From Arcobacter sp. (GTDB lineage: Bacteria > Campylobacterota > Campylobacteria > Campylobacterales > Arcobacteraceae), in NCBI GenBank assembly GCA_016744485.1, contig JADGEG010000103.1, positions 1 to 7,281 of the forward strand: a DNA stretch of 7,281 nt. Direction: 5' to 3'. The notes beneath the pieces were generated by a model. The model made no database searches. It was not told the origin of the DNA and saw only the letters and a list, made by a program, of their open reading frames with translations. Numbering within the stretch: the first letter of the stretch is position 1; each line of letters starts with the position of its first letter. Both the position numbers and the translations under genes were made by a program. Positions 1 to 6,229 of the stretch are shown here, piece by piece.

Positions 1-368
1 GTATTGGAATTAAACATATCATCATCTTTTTTGTATTTATATTGAGATAAATCTTTTATAATTATATTTTTTAATTTTTCTTCTTCTTGTGTTTTAGCCA
101 ATAATCGCAAATATTTTGTCAAATTGTATGCTAAGTTTTTTGCTAATTGTTTAGATTTCTTATTTTCAAGAGTATTTAATAAAGTTTGAAATTCAATAAA
201 ATATTTTTTTCTTATATTATTTCTTTTTTTACTAAAATATTTATACATATAAAAAATTATTATTAAAACAATTATGAAAATAACTACAGAAAATAAAATA
301 AACAAATAAAAAGAACTATCAGGTATAGTTACAATATCTTTAATATCGTTAATTTTTAATGTTTGCAT
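1..368 (-). CDS. Single-pass membrane protein of a MoxR/DUF58 operon, DUF4381-like (partial, C-terminus outside window)
   Basis: Reading leftward from the ATG at 368-366, the frame stays open to the window edge and gives 122 residues beginning MQTLKINDIKDIVTIPDSSF. Residues about 20-42 form one strongly hydrophobic transmembrane segment, followed by a Lys/Arg-rich stretch (about 43-55) and a charged, probably helical cytoplasmic part, so the N-terminus should face the periplasm. The start overlaps the stop of the DUF58 gene by one base (TAATG), indicating translational coupling. In MoxR/DUF58 operons the third position is often held by a DUF4381-type protein with a short N-terminal 'L.DI..P' segment followed by one membrane helix; the segment DIVTIP before the helix fits that pattern. 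The family call rests on position and topology, not on a strong signature. It probably anchors or assists the MoxR/DUF58 complex at the membrane. Confidence 0.72.
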   Translation of the reverse strand, partial: MQTLKINDIKDIVTIPDSSFYLFILFSVVIFIIVLIIIFYMYKYFSKKRNNIRKKYFIEFQTLLNTLENKKSKQLAKNLAYNLTKYLRLLAKTQEEEKLKNIIIKDLSQYKYKKDDDMFNSN

Positions 369-1201
369 TATTTTAAAAGCTTTAATAATTTTGACAAAAC
401 AAGTTCGTTAGTATAAATTTTTGTAAACCGTATATTACAAGTTTGTAGATGTTCAAAAAGCATATGATCGTTTTTTTGTATTTCTTTTACATAATTTTTT
501 ATTGTTTGTTTATTTAAATCAATATTGAACTTTTTGTTTGTATTGGCATCTATTAAATTTACATTACCAAGCACAAGAGGTTTTTCTTCAAAATCATCTC
601 GTACAATAATTACAATAATTTCATGTTTTTTACTCAATAATTTTAAATCTAAATCTTTAGCATTAAAAAAATCTCCTATTAAAAATACTATAGATTTATG
701 TTTGATTGTTTTAAATAATGAACTAGTAAGATTGTTATAATTTACAGATTTTCCAATACAAGAATAAGTAGATATTTTATCACACATAGTATTTACACTA
801 AAAAATCTTTTTGATTTTTTAGTGCAAGGTTTTAAATCTTCGTTTGCTATAAATGAACTAAAAGGATCATTTTGTTTAATAGCACAAAAGCCTAAAATAG
901 AACAAACTTCTACTATAGTATCTTGTTTTAATTTTTTTAAACCAAAATAAACTGAACCACTTAAAATAGGTACTATATTAATATTTAATTCTTTTTGTGC
1001 ATGAAAAACTTTCACATAAGGTTTTTTAAATTTTGCACTTATCATCCAGTCTATATTCTTAACATCATCACCATATTCATATTCTTTTAATTCTAAAAAA
1101 TCATATCCTTCACCTTTTAATAAAGACGAATTATTTCCTATTATTTCAGAAAATATCTGTCGTTTAGTTTTAATTAAAATTTTTTTTACATTTGTTTGCA
1201 T
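368..1201 (-). CDS. DUF58 family protein (MoxR-associated, VWA-like fold)
   Basis: 277 residues. The hallmark DUF58 segment lies at about residues 30-67: GEGYDFLELKEYEYGDDVKNIDW followed by a basic stretch ending in PYVKVF, matching the family pattern of a GDD-x(3)-IDW core followed by x-A-R/K. The next strand normally carries the metal-site motif DxSxS of a von Willebrand fold. Here the aligned stretch is NINIVPILSGSVYFG (about 73-87), so the serines are kept but the aspartate position is Ile79. The rest keeps the alternating beta/alpha character of the fold (for example IVFLIGDFF at 171-179 and EIIVIIVRDDF at 194-204). The ATG at 1201 follows the moxR stop with no gap, and the stop overlaps the next gene by one base, so all three genes are co-translated. 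No membrane helix is evident. DUF58 proteins are presumed partners or substrates of the neighbouring MoxR ATPase; their biochemical activity is generally unknown. Confidence 0.9.
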   Translation of the reverse strand: MQTNVKKILIKTKRQIFSEIIGNNSSLLKGEGYDFLELKEYEYGDDVKNIDWMISAKFKKPYVKVFHAQKELNINIVPILSGSVYFGLKKLKQDTIVEVCSILGFCAIKQNDPFSSFIANEDLKPCTKKSKRFFSVNTMCDKISTYSCIGKSVNYNNLTSSLFKTIKHKSIVFLIGDFFNAKDLDLKLLSKKHEIIVIIVRDDFEEKPLVLGNVNLIDANTNKKFNIDLNKQTIKNYVKEIQKNDHMLFEHLQTCNIRFTKIYTNELVLSKLLKLLK

Positions 1202-2158
1202 TTAGGGAATGTCAATACTTTCAAGTATCTTAGAAATCAAATCATCAACTTTTATATCAAGTGCTTCGGCTTCATATGTTAGTATAATTCTATGCCGTAA
1301 GATTGGTTTTATTAATAAAGCAATATCCACGGGACTCACATGATCTTTTTGCCTTAAAAATGCCATAGCTTTAACGGCTTTAAACATATCAATAGTTGCT
1401 CTTGGACTTGCTCCGAACTGTATATAATCTTTTATTTCATGAAGATTATAAAGTTGTGGAGTTCTAGTTGCACAAATCAAATCTACAATATATTCTTCAA
1501 GTTCTTTATCGATATGAATATTTGAAATTTCTTCTTGTATTTGTTTTAATAATTCTTTATTTAATATTTTTTCTAAATTTACTTTTATATTAGAAGTAAC
1601 TTTTTTTGCGATTTGATATTCTTCTTCTTTATTATTATAATCAACTATGATTTTAAACATAAATCTATCTAGTTGAGCTTCAGGAAGACTATATGCTCCT
1701 TCTTGCTCTATTGGATTTTGTGTAGCAAATACCAAAAATGGTTCTTCAATTTTAAATGTATTCTCTGCAATAGTAACTTGTCTTTCTTGCATAACTTCTA
1801 GTAATGCTGATTGTACTTTTGCAGGTGCTCTATTTATTTCATCAGCAAGTAGCAAATTAGTAAAAATAGCACCTTTTTTAATATTAAAAGTCTCAGTTTT
1901 CATATTATAAACTTGAGCTCCTATAATATCACTTGGTAATAAATCAGGAGTAAATTGAATTCTTTTAAAGTCTAAATCAATAACATTAGCAATAGTTTTA
2001 ATAGCAGTTGTTTTAGCAAGTCCTGGAACTCCTTCTAGTAAAATGTGTCCATTAGTAAATAGTCCAATTAAAATAGAATCTATCATATCATTTTGACCAA
2101 CGATTACTTTTGACAGTTCATTTTTTAACATTTTTATTTGTTCAAAATAATTCATCAT
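1202..2158 (-). CDS. moxR: MoxR-family AAA+ ATPase
   Basis: 318 residues, the usual MoxR length. Visible AAA+ motifs in order: Walker A GVPGLAKT (43-50), MoxR-specific FTPDLLPSDIIG (69-80), Walker B LLLADEINRAP (102-112), the QSALLEVMQERQVTI segment (116-130), sensor 1 ATQNP (145-149), the Arg-finger region LPEAQLDRF (158-166) and sensor 2 GASPRA (249-254). All catalytic residues appear intact, so an active ATPase is expected. MoxR proteins are cytoplasmic chaperone-like ATPases that act on VWA-type or metal-dependent partner proteins; the DUF58 gene immediately downstream is the likely partner. Two ATGs stand in tandem at 2158 and 2155. The Shine-Dalgarno AAGG lies 3 bases from the first and 6 from the second, so the real start may be 2155, which would shorten the protein by one residue. 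It is first in a leftward operon divergent from the aap genes. The gene symbol reflects the family only; the substrate cannot be read from the sequence. Confidence 0.93.
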   Translation of the reverse strand: MMNYFEQIKMLKNELSKVIVGQNDMIDSILIGLFTNGHILLEGVPGLAKTTAIKTIANVIDLDFKRIQFTPDLLPSDIIGAQVYNMKTETFNIKKGAIFTNLLLADEINRAPAKVQSALLEVMQERQVTIAENTFKIEEPFLVFATQNPIEQEGAYSLPEAQLDRFMFKIIVDYNNKEEEYQIAKKVTSNIKVNLEKILNKELLKQIQEEISNIHIDKELEEYIVDLICATRTPQLYNLHEIKDYIQFGASPRATIDMFKAVKAMAFLRQKDHVSPVDIALLIKPILRHRIILTYEAEALDIKVDDLISKILESIDIP

Positions 2159-2161
2159 TAA

Positions 2162-2165
2162 CCTT
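2162..2165 (-). promoter_or_regulatory. Ribosome binding site of moxR (decides between two ATGs)
   Basis: On the minus strand the sequence reads AAGG TTA ATG ATG. The spacing is 3 bases to the first ATG, which is short, and 6 bases to the second, which is normal. This favours initiation at 2155 or mixed initiation. Confidence 0.55.
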
Positions 2166-2262
2166 GTTTTAAAATAATAAAATTCTATCTAAATGTTAGT
2201 AAAATTTTTATAAAAATAGCTATATACTTATATAAAATCAAACTTAAGAAATATAAGGATAG

Positions 2263-2412
2263 ATGATTGTAAAACTTAATTTAATAAAATAACATGATGA
2301 TTACCAAAGTGATTTATCAATATTATATTTAGAGTATAAAGATGACAAATTGCTAAAATGTTTCAGTAGTTTAAATCCAAGAACTAGAAACTTTATTAGT
2401 TCATTAGTATGA
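2263..2412 (+). pseudogene. Broken reading frame of unknown origin, upstream of the IS630 relic
   Basis: A good Shine-Dalgarno (AAGGAT, 2255-2260) precedes an ATG at 2263. The frame reads MIVKLNLIK, meets TAA at 2290-2292, then continues in the same frame for 39 codons (from HDDYQSDLSILYLEYKDDK to NFISSLV) before TGA at 2410-2412. The open stretch after the first stop has ordinary protein-like composition, which is why I read it as a remnant with one nonsense codon rather than random sequence. I do not recognise the protein. It could be the N-terminal end of a gene truncated by the adjacent transposon, or an earlier part of the same decayed element. It may also be chance in such AT-rich DNA; confidence is low. 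Confidence 0.3.
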
Positions 2413-2605
2413 TAGGAATAATGTAGAGTTTATAATTGAACATATTAAAAAAGTTCGCCGAAACTATGATAAAAATAAAAGTAAACTACTATTCTTACCA
2501 GCATACTCACCAAAATTTAATCAAATTGAAAGAATTTGGAGTTTTTAAAAATTGTTAATATATTTAAAAAATTTGTATTTTATTTACAAATTTATAGATA
2601 AATAA
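2408..2605 (+). pseudogene. Remnant of an IS630-family (DDE) transposase, C-terminal part
   Basis: The frame from 2408 encodes YDRNNVEFIIEHIKKVRRN, then DKNKSKLLFLPAYSP and KFNQIERIWSF, up to TAA at 2546-2548. The block LPAYSPKFNQIERIW is the characteristic end of the IS630/Tc1-mariner DDE domain (family pattern LPxYSPxLNPIExxW), where the Glu of IE is the third catalytic acid. After the stop the same frame runs on as KLLIYLKNLYFIYKFIDK to TAA at 2603-2605, which may be the original C-terminus behind a nonsense mutation. The first two catalytic aspartates and most of the N-terminal part are missing, and no intact open frame precedes it. No convincing terminal inverted repeats or TA duplication could be assigned. 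It is a dead fragment sharing the orientation of the aap operon. Confidence 0.8.
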
Positions 2606-2689
2606 TATATTAGCTTAATTAATTCTTAATAATGTTTTGTAAATCTTTATATATAGTTACATATAATCAACATATAAATTTCATAATTT

Positions 2690-2717
2690 AGCATTAATGC
2701 TATGTTAATGCTATGTT
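2690..2717. repeat. Tandem 11-bp direct repeat with a nested 12-bp palindrome upstream of aapJ
   Basis: TTAATGCTATG occurs twice head to tail (2694-2704 and 2705-2715), and the next two bases (TT) begin a third copy. The first copy overlaps the perfect palindrome AGCATTAATGCT (2690-2701). The repeats lie directly upstream of the candidate aapJ -10 sequences, where an activator or repressor could bind. The 11-bp period is close to one helical turn, so two proteins could bind on the same face of the DNA. Function is inferred from position only. Confidence 0.6.
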
Positions 2718-2724
2718 TGAGATA

Positions 2725-2730
2725 TATACT
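2725..2730 (+). promoter_or_regulatory. Candidate -10 element for the aap operon
   Basis: TATACT at 2725-2730 matches the sigma-70 type -10 hexamer; a TATATA at 2734-2739 and a TATAAT at 2662-2667 are alternatives. No clear -35 is present, which is usual for Campylobacterota promoters. If TATACT is used, transcription would begin near 2737, so the adjacent 32-bp palindrome would lie at or just after the start point. In such AT-rich DNA, hexamer matches are weak evidence. Confidence 0.35.
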
Positions 2731-2739
2731 TCTTATATA

Positions 2740-2771
2740 TGTTTACACTAAGTAATTACTTAGTGTAAACA
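2740..2771. promoter_or_regulatory. Perfect 32-bp palindrome upstream of aapJ (candidate operator or 5' UTR hairpin)
   Basis: The half-site TGTTTACACTAAGTAA is followed at once by its exact reverse complement, with no mismatch and no spacer. It ends 21 bases before the aapJ ATG and 10 bases before its Shine-Dalgarno. Its place just after the candidate -10 sequences fits an operator for a dimeric repressor (TetR, MarR or GntR-like half-sites are of this size). Alternatively, if transcribed, it could fold into a long 5' hairpin that protects the aapJ mRNA or controls access to the ribosome site. It lacks a following T-run, so a terminator is unlikely. The cognate regulator is not in this window. 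Confidence 0.7.
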
Positions 2772-2792
2772 AAATAATTAAAAGGAAAAATT

Positions 2793-3809
2793 ATGAATAT
2801 AGTAAAAATTGCATCTCTTGGTATTGCATCCTTAGCTATCTTAGCAACAACAGCGAATGCAGGTATTCTTGAAAATGTTAAAAAAGCAGGTGTATTAAAA
2901 TGTGGTGTTTCAACAGGTACTCCTGGTTTTTCAGCTCCTGATTCAAGTGGTGCTTGGAAAGGTATTGATGTTGATTTTTGTAAAAGTGTAGCAGCTGCCG
3001 TTTTAGGTGATTCTTCAAAAGTTAAATATATTCCTTTAACTGCAAAAGAAAGATTTGTTGCATTGGCTTCTGGTGAAATTGATGTATTATCAAGAAACTC
3101 AACTTGGACAGCAACAAGAGATACATCACTTGGTGTAACATTTGCAGGAATTAATTATTATGATGGTCAAGGTTTTTTAGTTAGTAAAAAATTAGGTGTT
3201 AAGTCTGCTAAAGAATTAGATGGTGCAACTTTTTGTATTCAATCTGGTACAACTACAGAGCTTAATTTAACTGATTATTTTAAAGCTAATAAAATGGATT
3301 ATAAAGCTGTAACTTATGATACATCTGGACAAACAGCAGATGGACTTAAAAAAGGTAGATGTGATGCATTAACGTCAGATGCTTCTCAACTTGCTGGAAT
3401 TAGATCTAAAATGCCAAATCCAAATGATTATGTAATGTTACCTGAAATCATTTCAAAAGAGCCATTAGGACCAGTTGTAAGACAAAATGATGACAAATGG
3501 TTTAATATTGTAAAATGGACAATGTATGCTACTTTACAAGCTGAAGAATCAGGTGTAACAAAAGCCAATGTTGATAGCAAAATGAAATCAAATGATCCAC
3601 AAGTTCAAAGACTATTAGGGGTTACTGGAAAAGCTGGTGTTAATCTAGGATTAGATAATGCTTGGGCTTATAGAATTGTAAAACAAGTTGGTAACTATGG
3701 TGAGTCATATGCAGCAACTGTTGGTAAAAATTCTCCACTAGCGATTCCAAGAGGTATTAATGCTTTATGGAACAATGGTGGTTTAATGTACCCTATGCCT
3801 ATAAGATAG
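2793..3809 (+). CDS. aapJ: General L-amino-acid ABC transporter, periplasmic substrate-binding protein AapJ
   Basis: 338 residues, the usual AapJ length. The N-terminus is a clear Sec signal peptide (Lys5, hydrophobic core about 6-18, TTANA followed by G; cleavage after Ala23), with no lipobox, so a soluble periplasmic protein is expected. Family blocks are visible: a GVSTGTPGFSAPDSSGAWKG block (38-57), IDVDFCKSVAAAV (58-70), LSRNSTWTATRD (99-110), YYDGQGFLV (122-130), IQSGTTTELN (149-158), LPEIISKEPLGPVVRQ, VGNYGE and, near the C-terminus, GINALWNNGGLMYPMPIR. The RN-x-TWT-x-x-RD and SGTTTE segments belong to the amino-acid-binding cleft in this family. Four cysteines (37, 63, 148, 190) sit at positions I recall as shared with rhizobial AapJ and could form disulfides in the periplasm. 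The Shine-Dalgarno AAGGA (2782-2786) lies 6 bases before ATG. It delivers a broad range of L-amino acids to AapQM; exact specificity cannot be read here. Confidence 0.96.
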   Translation: MNIVKIASLGIASLAILATTANAGILENVKKAGVLKCGVSTGTPGFSAPDSSGAWKGIDVDFCKSVAAAVLGDSSKVKYIPLTAKERFVALASGEIDVLSRNSTWTATRDTSLGVTFAGINYYDGQGFLVSKKLGVKSAKELDGATFCIQSGTTTELNLTDYFKANKMDYKAVTYDTSGQTADGLKKGRCDALTSDASQLAGIRSKMPNPNDYVMLPEIISKEPLGPVVRQNDDKWFNIVKWTMYATLQAEESGVTKANVDSKMKSNDPQVQRLLGVTGKAGVNLGLDNAWAYRIVKQVGNYGESYAATVGKNSPLAIPRGINALWNNGGLMYPMPIR

Positions 3810-3826
3810 TTTATAAACACGAAACT

Positions 3827-3859
3827 AAAAAAGAAAAAGAATAAATCTTTTTCTTTTTT
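3827..3859 (+). terminator. AT-rich stem-loop after aapJ (attenuating terminator or mRNA-stabilising hairpin)
   Basis: A perfect 14-bp stem: AAAAAAGAAAAAGA (3827-3840), loop ATAAA, and TCTTTTTCTTTTTT (3846-3859), followed by one more T and then AT-rich sequence. It begins 17 bases after the aapJ stop. The T-rich 3' arm resembles an intrinsic terminator, but only two pairs are G-C. Placed between a binding-protein gene and its permease genes, it would reduce read-through or protect the 3' end of an aapJ-only transcript, giving excess binding protein. The role is inferred from position. Confidence 0.6.
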
Positions 3860-3912
3860 TATTTATAAATAAATGACATAATAGTTTTTTTTGAAAACAA
3901 AAAAATATACAT

Positions 3913-3935
3913 TAAGAGAATTCTTAATTCTCTTA
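3913..3935 (+). other. Second stem-loop in the aapJ-aapQ spacer, next to the aapQ ribosome site
   Basis: TAAGAGAAT (3913-3921), loop TCTTA, ATTCTCTTA (3927-3935): a perfect 9-bp stem with a 5-base loop. It ends 6 bases before the aapQ Shine-Dalgarno AAGG (3942-3945). It could influence aapQ translation, act as an RNA processing site, or be an operator for a secondary promoter; weak -10-like hexamers CATAAT (3877-3882) and TATACA (3906-3911) lie upstream. Confidence 0.5.
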
Positions 3936-3951
3936 TCTTATAAGGTTTACA

Positions 3952-5139
3952 ATGAAAAAAGAAAATAAAACTTCTTTTTTTTCTAAGGGTTTTTTAAATA
4001 ATCCAGAAAAAAGAGCAGTTCTTTATCAAGTAGTCACACTTATTCTTCTTGCTTTAATAGTTAATTATTTTATCGGAAATATGTTTGAAAATGTTGAAAA
4101 AAGAGGAATTACCACAGGATTTGCTTTTTTAGGTGATGAAGCGGGTTTTGGAATAGGTCAAACTTTAATTGAATACAATGATGTAAGTTCATCCTATGGA
4201 AGAGTATTTGTCGTAGGACTTTTAAATACTTTATTAGTTTCAGTTATAGCAATAATCTTTACTAGTATAATTGGTCTTTTAATTGGAATTGGACGATTAT
4301 CATCTAATTGGTTAGTTTCAAAAATGTGTATGATTTATGTTGAGATATTTAGGAATATTCCTATTTTATTACAAATTTTATTTTGGTATAGTATTTTGAT
4401 ATCAATATTGCCACACCCTAAAAAAAGTTTTATTTATTTTGATTCTGCTTTTTTAAATAACAGAGGTTTTATAATACCAAAACCAATATTAGAATCAAAC
4501 GCAATTTTTGTTTTTGTTACATTTTTACTAGCTTGTGCTTGTGTATTTTACTTAATTAAATGGTCAAAAAAAAGACATGACGAAACAGGAGAAGAATTTC
4601 CAATAGTTAAAGTATCATTTGCTATATTAATAATATCTCCTCTTTTTGTGTACTTTATATCAGGTCAACCTATTTCAGCAGAATATCCAGTCTTAAAAGG
4701 GTTTAATTTTCAAGGTGGTTTAACAATAATGCCTGAATTAATGGCTTTAGCATTTGCACTTAGTATTTATACAGCAACTTATATAGCTGAAGCTGTTCGT
4801 GCTGGTATTGAAGCTGTTTCAACAGGACAAAAAGAAGCCGCAAAGTCTTTAGGATTAAAAGATAGATTAATATTACAAAAAGTTGTACTTCCTCAGGCTT
4901 TAAGAGTTATAATTCCACCTGTTATTAATCAATACTTAAATCTTGTTAAAAACTCATCATTAGCAACAGCTATTGGGTACCCTGAAATTGTTACTGTTTT
5001 CTCAGGAACAGCACTAAATCAAGCAGGTCAAGCAATAGAGATAATATTAATGACTATGGCAGTTTATTTAACCTTCTCACTTCTGATTTCATTAATTTTA
5101 AATTATGTTAATGAAAAAACAAAAATAAAGGAGAGGTAA
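3952..5139 (+). CDS. aapQ: General L-amino-acid ABC transporter, permease AapQ
   Basis: 395 residues, typical of AapQ, which is longer than HisM/GlnP-type permeases because of an extra N-terminal region and an insertion. About eight membrane segments are visible: near 22-42, 88-115, 125-153, 184-203, 219-238, 259-280, a segment near 311-343 and 362-385. The polar-amino-acid permease core includes VGLLNTLLVS, YVEIFRNIPILLQILFW (129-145) and the cytoplasmic EAA loop AGIEAVSTGQKEAAKSLGL (284-302), which docks on the ATPase, followed by LPQALRVIIPP and NLVKNSSLATAIGYPE. The insertion between residues about 155 and 255 separates FRNIPILLQ from the EAA half, as is usual for AapQ. The Shine-Dalgarno AAGG (3942-3945) is 6 bases before ATG. 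Its stop overlaps the aapM start by one base, coupling the two permease subunits, which form the heterodimeric membrane channel. Confidence 0.95.
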   Translation: MKKENKTSFFSKGFLNNPEKRAVLYQVVTLILLALIVNYFIGNMFENVEKRGITTGFAFLGDEAGFGIGQTLIEYNDVSSSYGRVFVVGLLNTLLVSVIAIIFTSIIGLLIGIGRLSSNWLVSKMCMIYVEIFRNIPILLQILFWYSILISILPHPKKSFIYFDSAFLNNRGFIIPKPILESNAIFVFVTFLLACACVFYLIKWSKKRHDETGEEFPIVKVSFAILIISPLFVYFISGQPISAEYPVLKGFNFQGGLTIMPELMALAFALSIYTATYIAEAVRAGIEAVSTGQKEAAKSLGLKDRLILQKVVLPQALRVIIPPVINQYLNLVKNSSLATAIGYPEIVTVFSGTALNQAGQAIEIILMTMAVYLTFSLLISLILNYVNEKTKIKER

Positions 5140-6221
5140 TGGCTACATTTAAATTAAAAGAAGCAAGAGAAGCTCCTTTAAATACAAAAGGTCCAATTCA
5201 TTGGATGAGAGAAAAATTATTTTCAAATATAGCAAATACAGTTTTAACTTTATTGGGGTTTTATTTGATTTTTATAACTATTCCTCCTGTTCTTGATTGG
5301 ATGATTTTTGATGCTACTTGGAGCGGAACAAAAGAAGAAATTACAAAAGATGGCGCTAGATGGATATTTATAATTGAAAAATTTGATCAATTTATGTATG
5401 GTTTTTATCCAGAAGTTGAACAATGGAGACCAAATTTAGTTTTTATTTTATTTTTTGTATCTATTACAGTATTTAGAATGAATATATCTTCAAATGCAAG
5501 ATTGGCTTTATTAATTGCTTACCCTATAATATCTTTTATTTTAATATCAGGTGGAATATTTGGTTTAGTGCATGTTGAAACTCATGATTGGGGTGGATTA
5601 ATGCTTACTATGGTTGTAGCAGCAGTTGGTATTATTGCATCTTTTCCTATTGGAATACTCTTAGCTTTAGGAAGACAATCTCACATGCCTTTAATTAGAA
5701 CATTGTGTATTGGGTTTATAGAATTTATTAGAGGTGTGCCATTAATTACTATTTTATTTATGGCATCAGTTATTTTACCTTTATTTTTTCATGAAGGAAT
5801 TGAATTTGATAAACTATTACGAGCATTAATTGGTATTACATTATTCCAGTCAGCTTATATAGCTGAAGTAATACGAGGTGGATTACAAGCTATTCCAAAA
5901 GGTCAATATGAAGCAGGAAATGCTTTAGGTTTATCTTATTGGCAAGCAATGTTTCTAATAATTCTACCTCAAGCTTTAAAAATATCAATACCAAATCTTG
6001 TAGGATCTTTTATTAGTTTATTTAAAGATACAACATTGATTTTAATCATAGGATTATTTGATATTTTAGCAATGGTAACATTAACTGTTAGTGATACTAA
6101 GTGGTTAGGGTTTGAACTTGAAGGTTATGTTTTTGTATCAATAATTTATTGGATTATATGTTTTTCAATGTCTCAGTATTCAAAAGCAGTAGAACGACGA
6201 TTTAATACAGAAAATAAATAG
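5139..6221 (+). CDS. aapM: General L-amino-acid ABC transporter, permease AapM
   Basis: 360 residues, second membrane subunit. The N-terminal extension carries hydrophobic segments near 31-50, 99-112 and 123-143; the permease core begins near residue 151 with GGLMLTMVVAAVGIIASFPIG, then IEFIRGVPLITILFM (194-208), and the EAA loop GGLQAIPKGQYEAGNALGL (247-265), LPQALKISIPNL (276-287) and FKDTTLILIIGLFDIL (295-310). A soluble stretch (about 52-97) between the first two hydrophobic segments probably faces the periplasm. The start is set by a strong Shine-Dalgarno AAGGAG (5128-5133), 5 bases before the ATG inside the end of aapQ; the stop and start share one base (TAATG). This coupling fits equal production of AapQ and AapM, which pair to form the translocation path. 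EAA-loop residues are intact, so contact with AapP is expected. Confidence 0.95.
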   Translation: MATFKLKEAREAPLNTKGPIHWMREKLFSNIANTVLTLLGFYLIFITIPPVLDWMIFDATWSGTKEEITKDGARWIFIIEKFDQFMYGFYPEVEQWRPNLVFILFFVSITVFRMNISSNARLALLIAYPIISFILISGGIFGLVHVETHDWGGLMLTMVVAAVGIIASFPIGILLALGRQSHMPLIRTLCIGFIEFIRGVPLITILFMASVILPLFFHEGIEFDKLLRALIGITLFQSAYIAEVIRGGLQAIPKGQYEAGNALGLSYWQAMFLIILPQALKISIPNLVGSFISLFKDTTLILIIGLFDILAMVTLTVSDTKWLGFELEGYVFVSIIYWIICFSMSQYSKAVERRFNTENK

Positions 6222-6229
6222 GATAAAAT

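Larger units (their letters stand above)
2159..2792. other. Divergent intergenic region between moxR and aapJ (overview)
   Basis: About 630 bases without an intact gene. From left to right: the moxR 5' side (2159-2262), very AT-rich, with a short perfect palindrome ATTTTTATAAAAAT at 2204-2217 and only weak -10-like hexamers on the minus strand (for example TAGAAT, 2187-2182). Next come broken reading frames including an IS630 transposase tail (about 2263-2605), then AT-rich sequence with a TATAAT at 2662-2667, and last the repeat and palindrome region upstream of aapJ (2690-2771). No tRNA or recognisable riboswitch is seen. The region looks like an old insertion point between two operons that has since decayed. 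Confidence 0.7.

Noticed and set aside
525..740. Open frame of 71 codons on the plus strand
   Set aside because: It lies wholly inside the DUF58 gene on the opposite strand, has no ribosome site of note, and its composition is that of antisense AT-rich coding DNA.
359..1203. The DUF58 gene and the next gene both begin ATGCAAACA right after a stop codon
   Set aside because: The shared stretch is only about ten bases and the proteins diverge at once; this looks like coincidence or common start-region preference, not a functional repeat.
2204..2217. Short palindrome ATTTTTATAAAAAT upstream of moxR
   Set aside because: Composed almost wholly of A and T runs; such palindromes are expected by chance in this DNA.
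2159..2792. Possible CRISPR array, tRNA or riboswitch in the large intergenic gap
   Set aside because: No spaced repeat series, no cloverleaf and no recognisable aptamer core were found; the only repeats are the tandem 11-mer and palindromes.
3891..3911. Possible -35/-10 promoter (TTGAAA and TATACA) for aapQ
   Set aside because: The spacing is only 9 bases, too short for a sigma-70 pair; the -10-like hexamer alone is not enough to call a promoter.
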